Part shown: piece after piece, positions 50,975 to 62,259 of the stretch
Numbering within the stretch: position 1 is the first letter of the stretch
Layout: the number at the start of each line of letters is the position of its first letter
Source: Chaetoceros tenuissimus
Lineage: Eukaryota > Bacillariophyta > Thalassiosirophyceae > Chaetocerotales > Chaetocerotaceae
Length of the DNA: 64,000 nucleotides
Reading direction: 5' to 3'
Assembly: GCA_021927905.1 (NCBI GenBank)
Contig: BLLK01000045.1
Coordinates: forward strand, 558,001-622,000
Notes under the pieces: model-generated
The model's input: the letters and a program-made list of their open reading frames with translations, nothing else
What the model was told of the DNA's origin: nothing
The model's database searches: none
Program-made: the position numbers and the translations under genes

Positions 50975-52755
50975 ATGCGCAGTCTGTTCTTTCATCTTAT
51001 TGCTCTCTTTTCTACTATTTGTCTGGTACAAGCAAATAAAGAAGTCACCTGCACAGAAGGTGACATTTCAACAGAGGTGAGATAGTACAAAGACAAAGTA
51101 TTAATTTGATGAAACACCAATGATCTCTCTGATGCATATTCCTTACAATGTTCACTGTACATAGGTCGCAATTTATTGCCGAGTTCAAAATCAAAATGAT
51201 GACTACGTAGATTGCTCGGAGGCAATTCTGTCCAACGGAGTATCACCTATTGAATTTGTGTTCAAAGTTACAAATCTTTCAGATGAAATCATCAGCATCA
51301 AGAAAAAAGGAACTAGAATCCAAGTCCAGGATGAAGTAGTCTATGACTACAACTTGAAGGTAGATAAGGGCCAATCTAAATCATTTATTTTTGACGGAAT
51401 GGTTTCTAGTTCTGAGACTATGATTATGGCTTCAGCTGAGTTCGATATCACAAGTGACAGTGGACTCGAAGATATGTGTAAGTGATTGGAAATTTGCGTT
51501 CTTTTTCGCTCCGTGAGCTTTCAGTGTCTAATGTCTTCCAACAAAATCAGGTGGGATCATGGAAACATTTCCTTTCTACAGAGAAACTTCTTCTCCATCT
51601 CCATCCATCCAACCGTCCACCTCGACTCAGCCATCTGACACTCCGTCTTCATCGTTGAAACCCTCTACATCTCCAGCTCCGTCTCTCTCTTCAGCACCAT
51701 CAGAAGAGCCTTCAGATCTACCTAGCTGCGCCCCTTCATTCAGTCCTTCCCCTTCTTCTTCACCATCTGACTCCATGAGCCCGACCAGCATGTATAGTAA
51801 AGGAAAGGGTAGGGGTAAGAAGAGTAAAAGTAGCAAGAGCGGAAAGGCAGGTTGTGAAAAATCACTTAAATCTCCAAAGTCCAAAGGTTACAAGTCTCCT
51901 ACAGTAAGCAAAGGAAAAGGAAAGGGTAGTTCAAGCACCAAATATTCCTCCTCAACAATGTCTCATTCCAAATCATATCAGAGTCTATCTTCCTCTGGCA
52001 CTACCTCTGGTACGTCCTGCACAGAAGACGGGGTTGTCGTTATACCAGCTGATTCAAATGCTTTCGAAGCTAGAGGTAGAGCCAAAGTCATCTTGAATGA
52101 TCCAAGACTATCCTTGGCTACTGTGAAGAAAAAGATTCCTGAAGTTATGAACGAGATCGCCAAAAGAAAGATTGGGAATTGCTCCGATAATCGTGCACTT
52201 ATATCCATGAGTGATGCTGAGGTGCAAGAAAGTCTAATTGCGGTATCTATAGATAGCTTTGAGTTCGAAGGAGGTAAGTTTATCTCTCCATCTGTTGCTG
52301 ATTTGTAAATGAGAAGAGATCTGATTTCTTCATTCCACTTTTTAGAATGTAACCTCAACGATGAAGAGGGAATGTCTAATTCAGACTCTTGCTTCTACGC
52401 CAGTTTTGCCACTACCATCGTTTCTCATAAAACGGCAACCATAGAGAACACAAGTGAAATTACCACTGTACTTGTTCGTGAAGCTGCAGATACAATCCCT
52501 TCTTCCATGACAGGCGTTTCTACAGTAGAGGTAATTGAATTCGATGTCATCAAGGAGGACAAGAATTTTTTGGGAGTGGAAGTTTCTCCAGATGGACTTG
52601 AGGAAAAGAAAGTTCTACCACCATTGACTTATGCCATTGGAGGATGTGCATTCGTGTCTGTAGGGGCAGCTATGGCAATCATTGCGAAGAAGAAGCGACC
52701 ACAGGAGGATTACATCCAAAAAATCGACGACTCTATTTTATCAGAGGATGCCTAA
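50975..52755 (+). CDS. Wall-type membrane protein with Pro-Ser and Lys-Ser (silaffin-like) regions
   Basis: Four exons, 50975-51076, 51165-51477, 51551-52273 and 52346-52755, join in frame to give 515 residues. It has a signal peptide (1-20, ending LVQA), a Cys-containing N-terminal domain with a beta pattern (about 25-145), a Pro-Ser repeat region (152-217, PSTSTQPSDTPSSSLKPST), then a Lys-Ser-Gly-rich region (222-280, KGKGRGKKSKSSKSGKAG, KSLKSPKSKGYKSP). A second domain follows (VVIPADSNAFEARGRAKVIL to FYASFATTIVSHKTA), and near the C-terminus a membrane helix (about 470-490) and an acidic tail. Pro-Ser repeats and Lys-Ser clusters occur in diatom wall, silaffin and cingulin proteins, where Lys are modified and Ser phosphorylated. 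A role in or near the silica wall is inference. Confidence 0.85.
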
Positions 52756-52935
52756 AATTTGACAGCACTTATGAGTACAAAAGGAAGAGTGAGATCTAAG
52801 AAGCAAAGATGGGATAGCTTCTTTAAATTTTCAACATTAAAAATCTAAAACTGTTCAAGGATTTCATCGTTATACAATTTATATTTTGCGGCATGGCACA
52901 AAGTTCCCGAAGAAATAATGCTCGAAGTATTCTTT

Positions 52936-55094
52936 CTATGAAGAGCATGTCCCCCATGTAATAATCTCGGACTTTTTAAATTTCCCCCCAAAAGCAACCA
53001 CTTGGTCGTTGTACGAGACAATAAACATGCCCCTTCCTTGTCCACAACAGATACCTGGAGAATAGGAAGATATAGGCATTAGTCACACACAGAAGATATT
53101 TATCATATTCATATAGGTCAGTGAGTAGTACATACCATCTCCATACTTGTCATCAACTTGCAAAGTGTATCTAGATGGAGGAAGTTTTTCAGATTCAACA
53201 AACTTTGAAAATTTTTTGTCGTACCCTGATCCCTTCATTACTATGCTATCATTAGCACAGTTGTCAATAATTTTCCAAGATGTTTCTTCGGGGTATCGGT
53301 CAGTCAAAAGTGTCATTTTCATTGTTCCTAAGCAAGAATCTTTTGGTGTATGTTGACATGTACCTGTTGATAGATTGCATGTGTCCAAAGTACACTGATC
53401 ACCATCTTGGCAGTCTACATCGGATGTACACATGGCGAGATTGACAGACACACTTGCTTCAGGAGGATTTGCATTCATATTTATATAATTGACTTGAATG
53501 ACAGCATCATGTTCCTCTGCCCCAAAATTCTCGATTCGAAAAGATTCTCCGATACCTAGCTTTCCTTCAAGTAGTGATTCTCCTCCACCACTACCTACAC
53601 TATGAACAGTCACTTTGTTTTGTGCATTTTCTTCTTGATTTTCTCTATTGATTCCAGCCTTCAGGTTGAATCCAATGAAATAATCAAGGTTATGCCCTTC
53701 AATTTTGACAATAACTGATGCATCTTTGGGTGCAGATGTATTCTGATAATCTGTTAGACCAATGAGTCGACCCTGCCAATAGTGATCATCCAGTAGTCTG
53801 ATAGTGGTATGTTTGTCCTTATACCATCCTAGTTCCCAACTCTATGAGATAGTGTATTCACAAGAATTAGATTACCGTGTCAATTGCATTCCTTCCTCAT
53901 CCAAAAGTTAATTTTTCAACTCACCTTCGCACTATTAAAGCATTGCCGCGGGCGTTCGTCTACCAAATAGCTGTGGCCCAACATACCACTCTTGTCGTCA
54001 TACTTACTCTTTCCTTTCTCTCCACTATGCCTCAGACCTAGATTTGTGGACAAGTTAGTTTGTGCATAAGTTTCACTTATAATACAAGGTGATCATAAGT
54101 TATCTCTTACCAAGATTGTGACCAATCTCGCTATTTGTACGAAAAAAGTTGATTTATCAGAATCTAGTCATGTTTGAATAATAGTTGAAATGAAAAAAAA
54201 TACTTACTGCATCTGAGCAGACACGCTATTGCACCATTTGTCATTGAATACAGTGACATAACCATTCACAATTCCATACGCTGCCCATTTGCTATTTCCA
54301 TTGCTAGACACTGTTCCAGGCGGCATACAAATCATCACATGATCAAAGGCATCGTTCAAATTATTCATGTTAAAGTCTGATCGAACTTGGTCAAGAACTA
54401 TGTTGCGCACTTCAGTAAACTTTTCATTAACCACGTTTGTATTGATGTTCACTGTGTATACTCCATTTTTCGCTTTGCTGTAGTCAGTTGGAACAAACGT
54501 AAGCTTATTGTAGGAGCAATCCCTAAAACCAGATGCAAGATTGAATCCATCTGTTTCACCATCATCACTTTTTATTCCAAGAATCTCCCTTGCCAGTACT
54601 GCTTTCGATGACGAAGTAACAGAGTCATTTGCCTTTACTCGAAGTATCAAAACTTTTCTTTCTCCAGTTATTGCAGATAAACGACGGCGGCTATCAGAGG
54701 TAGGAGATTTCGACAATGTCGGAGGCTCTACAAGAACAGCTCTAGATTGGGAGATGATTGCATTTTCTGACGTCAAGCGAGTACATCCACTTTCAACTAC
54801 TCCAACCTTTTCGTCTTTGTAGTCTGCTCCAAAGTTCACGTTTACGTCGATGTAGTGTCCTCCTACTCTTGAATCAATTACCGATGGTTCGACATAACAT
54901 TCCCACTGTTCCTCTTCTTCTCTGTCCTCAAATTGTGTTTCAGATAGGACTAATGTACAGTCTACACCAGCTTTCTCTACTTTTTGCTCCTTCTTGTGAC
55001 GCCTTCGGAGTTGTCTCGATGGGGAATCTTGACTTGACACTACAGTCACCAAAGCTAAGATGAATATGAATATAATTGATACAAGAGAATTCAT
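52936..55094 (-). CDS. Gametolysin-type metalloprotease (peptidase M11)
   Basis: Five exons on the minus strand, 55094-54208, 54130-54111, 54037-53925, 53841-53136 and 53054-52936, join in frame to give 614 residues. The upstream frame begins at TTG; the first ATG is at 55094 and opens a signal peptide (to VVSSQ). The prodomain ends before GERKVLILRVKA (about 140). The catalytic site is rebuilt by splicing: SVSAQM, then HEIGHNLGLRHSGE (His296, Glu297, His300, His306), the M11 signature with zinc ligands, followed by GMLGHSY. The second exon is only 20 nt and holds most of the zinc motif. After the protease domain come a beta-rich region and a Cys-rich segment (CTSDVDCQDGDQC). In Chlamydomonas the M11 enzyme digests gamete walls. 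It should be secreted. Confidence 0.93.
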
Positions 55095-56365
55095 ACTAGC
55101 CAACGGATGCTATTACTTGGATTTTTGAAAATATGAGGGGATAGGTGAGTTCAGTCCTAGCAAACAAAGATTCTTTTTTAATAGAATGACCTTTCGATGT
55201 TCAAATTTTTAGATTTTCTTCTGTCATCCATGTAAAAAATTTAGATGGTCATTGGTCATTGGCATTCAGTGTTAACAAAAAATAGAAAAGTGTAGCTGAA
55301 AATAAGTACGACAGAAACGACTGACCCCGAAGTTTATAATTCTTCTTTAGAATCCATTCTAGAAGAACAATTCACAATTATCATAGCCTGGTCAAGCCAA
55401 GCGTAAGCTACAAAGAATCCAATGACTTCCACTAAGTTTTTTTGGAAAAGTTCTTTGAAATGCCTCTTGTTTTGCTATTCTAGCCAATGCACATGGTGAA
55501 AATGTCAAAAAAATGAGTGTGCAAACCTGTGAAATTTCAATTTGGTATTACTGAGTTGCTTTCAATCCTGGAAACTTCCCACCTACCAAGTGTAGGATGT
55601 CCCTCCCTCAAAAGCTTCGAATTTCATCTATGACTATGCAAATCCGAGTAGATTGGAATCATCGTTCATACATCTCAACGTGATTTTTGAATTTCGTCCC
55701 AGCAGCGAATTTCAGTAGTAAAGAAAACACGCTCACTTTCACTTCATCGATGATATTATATACTTACAATTACGCAATGATCAAGAGACAAGTTTGGAAT
55801 TAAATCGCTCATCTTCCAAACATGATTCTTATTCTTAGAATGAAAGATGGGTGCATTATGAGATGTCAAATAAAATTTATTATCGACTTCTATTTACTCT
55901 TGTACTTTTTTAGAATAAAACAACGGTTCAAAAGAAATACGTACAATCTTTCTATCTCGCTGCAAATGTTACGATTGAATTTAGCCAAAAAGAAAGATAT
56001 GACAATGACCTCTCCCAATCACTTCAACTTAGTCCCATTTTATGTATGACAGGTTCTGAGACTTCAACGACTCATCGCCAAATTTTCAGACGTCTCTCCC
56101 TCACTCTTCCCTTCATGGGAACCAAAAGAATCTCAATCTCTGCTCTTTCAATAAAATAAAAAACGATCAAAACGACGCTGTTGAAAGCAAGTGCTTTCAC
56201 AAACCAAAACATCAAAAGTGCTGATATAGCAGTAAGCTTAAAGATTTTTGATTGTAGGAAGACAGGCTCCAGGCTGGAACTGAATACTCTTTTGAATACT
56301 CTTACAGAAAAGGTATTCTTTCTTTACTAGACGATAGGGAAGCCTCTTGAATTCCTCACTACAAC
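55095..56365. promoter_or_regulatory. Long divergent spacer, no gene found
   Basis: The M11 protease and the polytopic membrane protein start at the edges of this 1.27-kb AT-rich spacer. A plus-strand frame at 55822-56049 is Lys-, Arg- and hydrophobic-rich without a recognisable pattern, and I do not call it. No repeat with target duplications was found. Confidence 0.45.
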
Positions 56366-58954
56366 ATGTCATTCTCTCAACAAGAAGTTGATCACAAAAA
56401 AAGTGTATCATTCGATGCTTCGATTCCTCTAGAGATTGAACCAAAAGCAAAATCATCGGAACAGGCACTACCGGATATTGAAGAATCAAATAATTCATTT
56501 CAAGATACAATGCCGTTAGACGAGGATGAAGACAAGAGCTGCTGTGGTCGCCTATGCGAAGCATTTTCTCGTTTTCTATTTCCAAAACTGACTCCAATTT
56601 CGGCATCAAAGTTTATAGTTCTAACAGTGCTAGTAGCTGTGCCTGTGGTTCTCTACATTTATCTATTCACAAAGATGGGAATCGGTTTGAAAACATTCCT
56701 GTATCTATCACAGAACTTTCAAGGATACACAGGGTATCTTGGACTTGGTATTGCAAGTATGGCGTTTTTCCTATATCTTTTTGATTGCTACTATTGGTCA
56801 TCACGCAGTGGAGTGATTTTGAGAAATCTATTTCTCTTATTGATTGTCTTTGCATGCGGATTATTTGCACTATTCACGAGTAGCGACTATCCATTTGGAC
56901 CAATCGCTCTTTTCATTGTGCTTATTGCATTCTGGATGATTGGTATTGGAAGAAGTATTTTCAAGCATGTACCAGCAAAGCAATATGTTTCATGGTTGTC
57001 AGGACCTTTCTTTTGCGTTTCGTTTTTGGTATTCGTTGTTTGGTTTACATGGACATTCTTGAGAGAAGAGAATGAATGGAATCCAGCTACTGCAGAGGCA
57101 GACGCTGCAGCAATTGGTTGTGACGTAGATGCCGATGAACAATGTTACAATGCATTTATTGTTTGGATTGGTCCATTTTTGATTTCATTGGGACTCTTAT
57201 TCTTGAGTTTCTTTGCGTCATTTTTGAGACCAGGAACTTCTGCGGAGCAAGAAACTACAAAATTTGCAAGAATCTGGATGTTCTTATTGTTTGGAATGTG
57301 GGTCGGAGCCTCTCTCGCTGGAGCAGGAGCTGGAGTGTCAACCACTCTCGCCGCATTGACTCTTGCTTTGTTCATTGCAGCTGCCATCATTCTTGCAATC
57401 AGTTTTGAGAAAGTGGAGCGTAAGGAGAGATTGAATGACATTGGAGACGCATTAGTGGAAAAATATGGAAACCACTTTGATGTGTTTAGAGGACTTTTGA
57501 TTGTTACATGTACACCCATCTTCATGATTTACTTTGTTATCTCTTTTATCATTCAAAGAATTCGTAGCGTAAGCTGTTTTCAATATTCGAAACCGCCATC
57601 CAACACTCAGAGTTTGAGACACATTGGAGGAAATGGGTGGTTAACAATTGAAGCTAGAAGACTATTGAGGGAATTCCAGAGCTGGAACAAAACCAAAGTG
57701 TATACTTATGCCATTTATTGGGGACTAGCTTTCATGGTAATGAGTGTTATCGTGTCACAGTTCACTCTACTATTCCTTTCATGGCTCATTGAAAAGACGG
57801 AAGCAATGTCTTTAGGAGCTGTAACTGGACTTCTTGTTGCTATTGGAATGACAATGTTTTTGCTTCCACCTGTTCCGGGTGTTCCTATCTATTTGACTCT
57901 TGGAATCGTGATTCTTCCAGTTGGCCAAGATACTATGGGAATCTATGGATCAATTTTCTATGCCTTGGGTGTATCTCTCTGTCTCAAATTGCTTGCATGT
58001 ACACTTCAACAAAAAATGATTGGTGGATTAATGCAGAACAGTGTTAGTGTTCGTCAATTCTGCAGTGTCAATTCAAATTTGATGCGCTCAATGAAGCTTG
58101 TTCTACAAGAAAAGGGTATTGGTATTGCAAAAGTTAGTATTCTTGTCGGTGGACCTGATTGGTAAGTTTCTGGATTCTTTAAATTTGCATCTTTTTCCAA
58201 TATCATCTTATTTTCACCTTGCTCTGAACAGGCCTACATCAGTCTTGTGTGGAATCATGGATTTGGAACTCATTCCAATCTTGGTTGGAACTTTACCAAT
58301 TATCTTTTTGATCACACCTACCTTGCTTACTGGATCCTTCACGTACATGGCAAGTGTCAATGATGGTCAAGATTATCCTTGGGCAGGAACCCTAGCTGCA
58401 ATCTTTGCTGCAATCACTGGTGTTGTTCAGTTTGGTTCCATGGTTGTTGCAGCGTACTACTTGGAACAAACTGTGAGCACGCGTGGCGAGGAACTTGAGG
58501 CGATCCCAATAGATGAGGAGGTTAGAGAAGCCGATGAAAAAGATGAGGCCATTTCCAATGCATACAATCAGGTTACAGAATGGAGTCTACTTCCTCTTTG
58601 GTCAAAGTTTGTTCTAGGTTCCTCTCTCGCGACTATGATTACTTCATGCTACTTGGTACAACTTTTTGCTGATAAGTGTTTTACAGAATACCAGCTCACC
58701 TACACTATCGACGAACATCTTGACGGCGATTGGAAGAACTTGGTAAAACCACTCGGAATCGTTGCCAATATTCTTCTACTTGTTTCTTGCCTTTTACTCT
58801 ACATTTTTAGATCATGGGCAATGGTAAGTGCAAAAAAAGAAATCAGTAACAATTTATGATTGTAAAATCTACTGTACTGATCAGATTGAAATCACAATCA
58901 CAGAGAAAAGCACGAAATAACATTACTAATTCTGTTGAAAATATCCCACCTTGA
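56366..58954 (+). CDS. Polytopic membrane protein with a possible VTT/DedA-like segment
   Basis: Exons 56366-58161, 58232-58823 and 58904-58954 join in frame to give 812 residues with roughly 15 membrane segments. The N-terminus (1-75) is acidic and cytosolic. The clearest block is LLVAIGMTMFLLPPVPGVPI, then YLTLGIVI and a gap, and GLMQNSVSVRQFCSV, which is like the glycine/proline re-entrant loops of VTT/DedA (TMEM41/VMP1) proteins that scramble lipids. This is a tentative link from memory. Regions before it are unrecognised. The last exon could instead begin at 58967 (ending 59053), giving a different 28-residue tail; both start at an ACAG followed by AGAAAAGCA. Reading through the second intron gives a third tail (stop at 58857). 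Membrane location is certain; function is not. Confidence 0.8.
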
Positions 58955-59262
58955 TCCGACCAACAGAGAAAAGCAAATGATCAACTCAGTAGTCAGAATG
59001 TTGTATCAAACCCAGACGAAAGGCAGTCAGAAACTCCTTATGAATTGCAATAGCAATATCGCAAAATTTCAATTGAATTTGATGGAGAAATCTGAATACC
59101 ATACTCATAAATGTAAAATGTCAAAGAATTATTTACAATATTCTCGAAATTTTTAGAGTTGAATAGCAGTTTTGTGGTTTCATTATTTGTCAATTGAAAT
59201 TGCACTTGATAACAATTTTTGAGAACCATCCCAAAGATACACCATCAAAAGTTCTCCAATCT

Positions 59263-60012
59263 TTATCTCCAAGATTTATCTGATGTTCTTCTTCCACCAA
59301 CTTCTTCTTTGTCAGCCCATGATCGAGATCTTCTCACATTTCCTTCGCCATGGTCACCGCCACCTCCTCTACTCTTTGGTTTCCAAACCTGCGTGTTTCT
59401 GAAGGAGCTCTTATCTTGTAGACTAGTCTCATGAGGTTTATATTCCATGTGAACGAATGATGGAAGCTGAAGGATTCTCTTAATTCCATCTCTCAATCTG
59501 TCGGTGACTTCTCTATCGTTTGTTCTATTCCATACACTGACAATATCTTCACTGTATCTTATGGAAACAACTACTCCACATACCTCATTCACTGGGATCC
59601 CAGTGAATTGACACCCAATGAGAGCGAGGATAACTTCTTCCCAGTACCGAGAAGCTAATCCTTTCTTTAGTCTCACAATCCACTTTCCTCCCTTTGCATT
59701 TGACGCATCTTCCCAAGTTGGCTTGATTCCCTTTCTGAAAAAGTGATAATCGGTTGTAGTTGGAAGATCATTTGGTCTAACTAGGAAATCATATACTGAC
59801 CAAAACTCCTCGACTGTGGAAACGGTTGCAATTTGCTTGATGGATGATTCATAAATGTTTGTAGACGTTTGTTCGCTGTCTTTATCTTCTTCGCTTGGTT
59901 GTGCAAGTTGCTTCGCGACTCCTTTGCCGCGGCGCATGTACCAGAATGAGAATGGTTCTTGAAGTGGAGTAGACTGTTGAATTGAATATGTCAATGTAGA
60001 TGTAGTTAGCAT
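59263..60012 (-). CDS. eIF4E family cap-binding protein, class II (4EHP/nCBP type)
   Basis: The first ATG in the frame is at 60012, giving 249 residues. The fold is plain: STPLQEPFSFWYMRRG, IKQIATVSTVEEFWSVYDFL, FFRKGIKPTWEDASNAKGGK, WIVRLKKGLASRYWEEVILA, VCGVVVSIRYSEDIVSVWNR and VHMEYKPHETSLQD. The first aromatic position reads FWY rather than the FWF of classical eIF4E, and the RKGLASRxWE string is that of 4EHP. The two tryptophans that stack the mRNA cap are present. Class II proteins bind caps but often repress translation. The last 50 residues are Gly/Arg/Ser-rich. Alternatively the gene starts at an ATG at 60155 directly followed by a GTGAGT intron (to 59974), giving MSTPLQEPF and 237 residues. 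Confidence 0.92.
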   Translation of the reverse strand: MLTTSTLTYSIQQSTPLQEPFSFWYMRRGKGVAKQLAQPSEEDKDSEQTSTNIYESSIKQIATVSTVEEFWSVYDFLVRPNDLPTTTDYHFFRKGIKPTWEDASNAKGGKWIVRLKKGLASRYWEEVILALIGCQFTGIPVNEVCGVVVSIRYSEDIVSVWNRTNDREVTDRLRDGIKRILQLPSFVHMEYKPHETSLQDKSSFRNTQVWKPKSRGGGGDHGEGNVRRSRSWADKEEVGGRRTSDKSWR

Positions 60013-60155
60013 TACGTTCCGCAAGAATAGGTGAGTGACATCAGGATCGCTGATATCTTTTTTGACACAACAGAATTTTCATAAAAATTCACTTCACTGT
60101 ATTGACCATGCCCAAAAAATCGTAACCAGTCTATTTTCAACTAGAAACTCACCAT

Positions 60156-60563
60156 AGTTTTTATTTGTAAATGTTGATGAGATATATATTTGGTGTAGGT
60201 AGTTAAGTTTTAATAACAACAGTAGTAGAAATTGGATGTGATTGATGAGAAATTGGCTATTGGCTATCTGAGAACATTATTGGATCCATCCAAAATTCGG
60301 CAGTAGCAAGCTTTCCCAACCAAACAAGGAAGGTATTTAACCGCCAAAAAACCGTCAGACCATATCTCATTGAAATATAGATTGCATTTGCCCCTTTCAA
60401 CGCTTTTCGACATCATCCATACATAGCTAGAGTTCATCCATCATCCAAAAATTCTGAATTTTTGTGTACAGACTAACGTTTATTACAAGTCCAAGTCATA
60501 ACCATAAGAAAATAACTGACCTACTAAATTGAATCGAACAAATATGAATAAAAGCAAAATAAA
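60156..60563. promoter_or_regulatory. Divergent promoter region
   Basis: Between the eIF4E and sulfotransferase starts. It includes CCGCCAAAAAACCG (about 60340-60353). No gene is seen. Confidence 0.35.
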
Positions 60564-61718
60564 ATGCCAATAGCAAAAGAAAACAGAAGAAAGATGTCAC
60601 TGCCAAAGTGTTTTGTTCTTAGTCTCTTTATGTTTTCTATTGTAAGTATACTGCATGCATTCAGCTCTCTTCAAAATACATTTCAAAATGATGCATCAAT
60701 AGTTTCCAGCATGGAGAATCCTTATGCTAGTACAGTTATATGGCGAGATCCAACTCCAGAAGAAATTGAAGAACGCTATGAACGGCAAAAAATAATACGA
60801 GATAAACTTCCCAATGAAAATCGACCATCAATAGCTTGGCTCATGTCCTTTCCGAATTCAGGAACATCTTATACAATGAGACTAGTCAACATAGATAGCA
60901 ACATGACTGTTGCAACAAACTATCCCCTTGAAGCCAAATTTGGGATCCGTTATACTTTGTACAATCAATCCTCATCCGAGTTTCCACCGTATATTCTTCA
61001 TTCCAACTTGACTTTACCACAAAGGTATATAATGACAAAAACACATTGCACTGGATACTGTACACTTTGTCCACCTGTCAAATATACCAACATCACAATA
61101 CAGGATTTCTTGGACGACTGTAGATCATCACGTGACAGTAACTTTGGAGCTTATGACAGATATGCAATCGGCAGAGTGGAAAAAGCTATACATCTTATGC
61201 GACATCCAATTGATAACATTGTTTCCAACTACAATCTACAACGAAAGAAATTTCTACGCAATAATTCCACTTCATTGCTGGAAGTTTTCACGAATGATCA
61301 ACAAGGTTTCTTGAAAATGTGTGAAGCATCCGATAATCAATGGCGTAAACAAGAGAAGAAAATATTTCAAGACAACTACAAGGATGTTCGAAAAGTCAGG
61401 TGTCATGCTTTGATTCATAGATGGATTTTATGGCATAATCGCGCTTTTGAAGTATTACATACCATCTTGAAAATTCCAACCCTAAATATATGGTATGAGG
61501 ACTATGGGGTAAATGCGAAAAAGGAAAGAGAAAAATTATTCAAGTTCTTAGACCTGGAAGCAGTCTTTGATTATGTCATATTTGAATCAGGTAAAACTTA
61601 TCTGGATTACTTTACAACAGAAGAACGACATCAAATTATGGCATTTATTAAAACCTATGCTCGACCAGAAGTTTGGGAAATGGTGCAGCGTTATGCTGAG
61701 GATGGAACTGCACCATGA
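60564..61718 (+). CDS. Type II membrane sulfotransferase
   Basis: A 384-residue open frame starts at the ATG at 60564. A basic N-terminus is followed by one membrane helix (CFVLSLFMFSIVSILHAF, about 16-33), the layout of a Golgi type II enzyme. The 5'-phosphosulfate loop of PAPS-binding sulfotransferases is SFPNSGTSYTMRL (95-107), and the 3'-phosphate motif is HLMRHPIDNIVSNYN (210-224), with Arg213 and Ser221. Several N-glycosylation sites (NMT, NQS, NLT, NIT, NST) fit a lumenal domain. It should transfer sulfate from PAPS, probably to a glycan or a secreted product. Diatoms make abundant sulfated polysaccharides. Substrate unknown. Confidence 0.9.
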   Translation: MPIAKENRRKMSLPKCFVLSLFMFSIVSILHAFSSLQNTFQNDASIVSSMENPYASTVIWRDPTPEEIEERYERQKIIRDKLPNENRPSIAWLMSFPNSGTSYTMRLVNIDSNMTVATNYPLEAKFGIRYTLYNQSSSEFPPYILHSNLTLPQRYIMTKTHCTGYCTLCPPVKYTNITIQDFLDDCRSSRDSNFGAYDRYAIGRVEKAIHLMRHPIDNIVSNYNLQRKKFLRNNSTSLLEVFTNDQQGFLKMCEASDNQWRKQEKKIFQDNYKDVRKVRCHALIHRWILWHNRAFEVLHTILKIPTLNIWYEDYGVNAKKEREKLFKFLDLEAVFDYVIFESGKTYLDYFTTEERHQIMAFIKTYARPEVWEMVQRYAEDGTAP

Positions 61719-62259
61719 ACATTTTAAAAGTTAAAATTGTATGATATGTACCATCTTTTTAATTTACCACATGCATTGTGGTATCCATATCTTCAAAAGT
61801 ATTACTCTGCAATTCTTCACATGATCAACGCTTATTCATTTTCTCAGGTAATCTATGAAAGTCTTCCCGTTCACCCTTTCTACTTCATAACTCTGTATAT
61901 TGTTTCTTCACAAGCATCCAATAATCTTATCTCCAGAGTAAAGCAATAATCCCACTTTCTTATTAATTTTACTCACTTCTGAAGACGCAATCACGCAATG
62001 ATCACCATCGCTCATTTCGCTAAATAGGTTATGGATAGAAATAAGTCGGACCACATATGGCTTAGGTAGTACCAAGAGAAGAGAGCAACTGGCAATCAGA
62101 GGAGCTGCAAACAACCCGCCGCCACACAGCACACCACAGCAAAAAAAGCATCTTGATCTTTCATCTCATATCAATTCATCAGCACATAATTCTCGGTGTG
62201 TATTGGATCGAACATCAGTACCAACGTATTCACATACATTTTATTAGCATCCATTCAGA
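61719..62259. other. Spacer, no clear gene
   Basis: Between two plus-strand genes; it should hold the CstF64 promoter. Short frames at 61737-61949 and 62153-62350 look like chance. The sequence ACGCAATGATCA at about 61992 recurs near 55776, possibly a shared promoter word. Confidence 0.4.

Noticed and set aside
55822-56049. 75-codon frame in the long spacer before the polytopic membrane protein
   Set aside because: Composition is that of AT-rich DNA read in frame, with no splice partners or domain.
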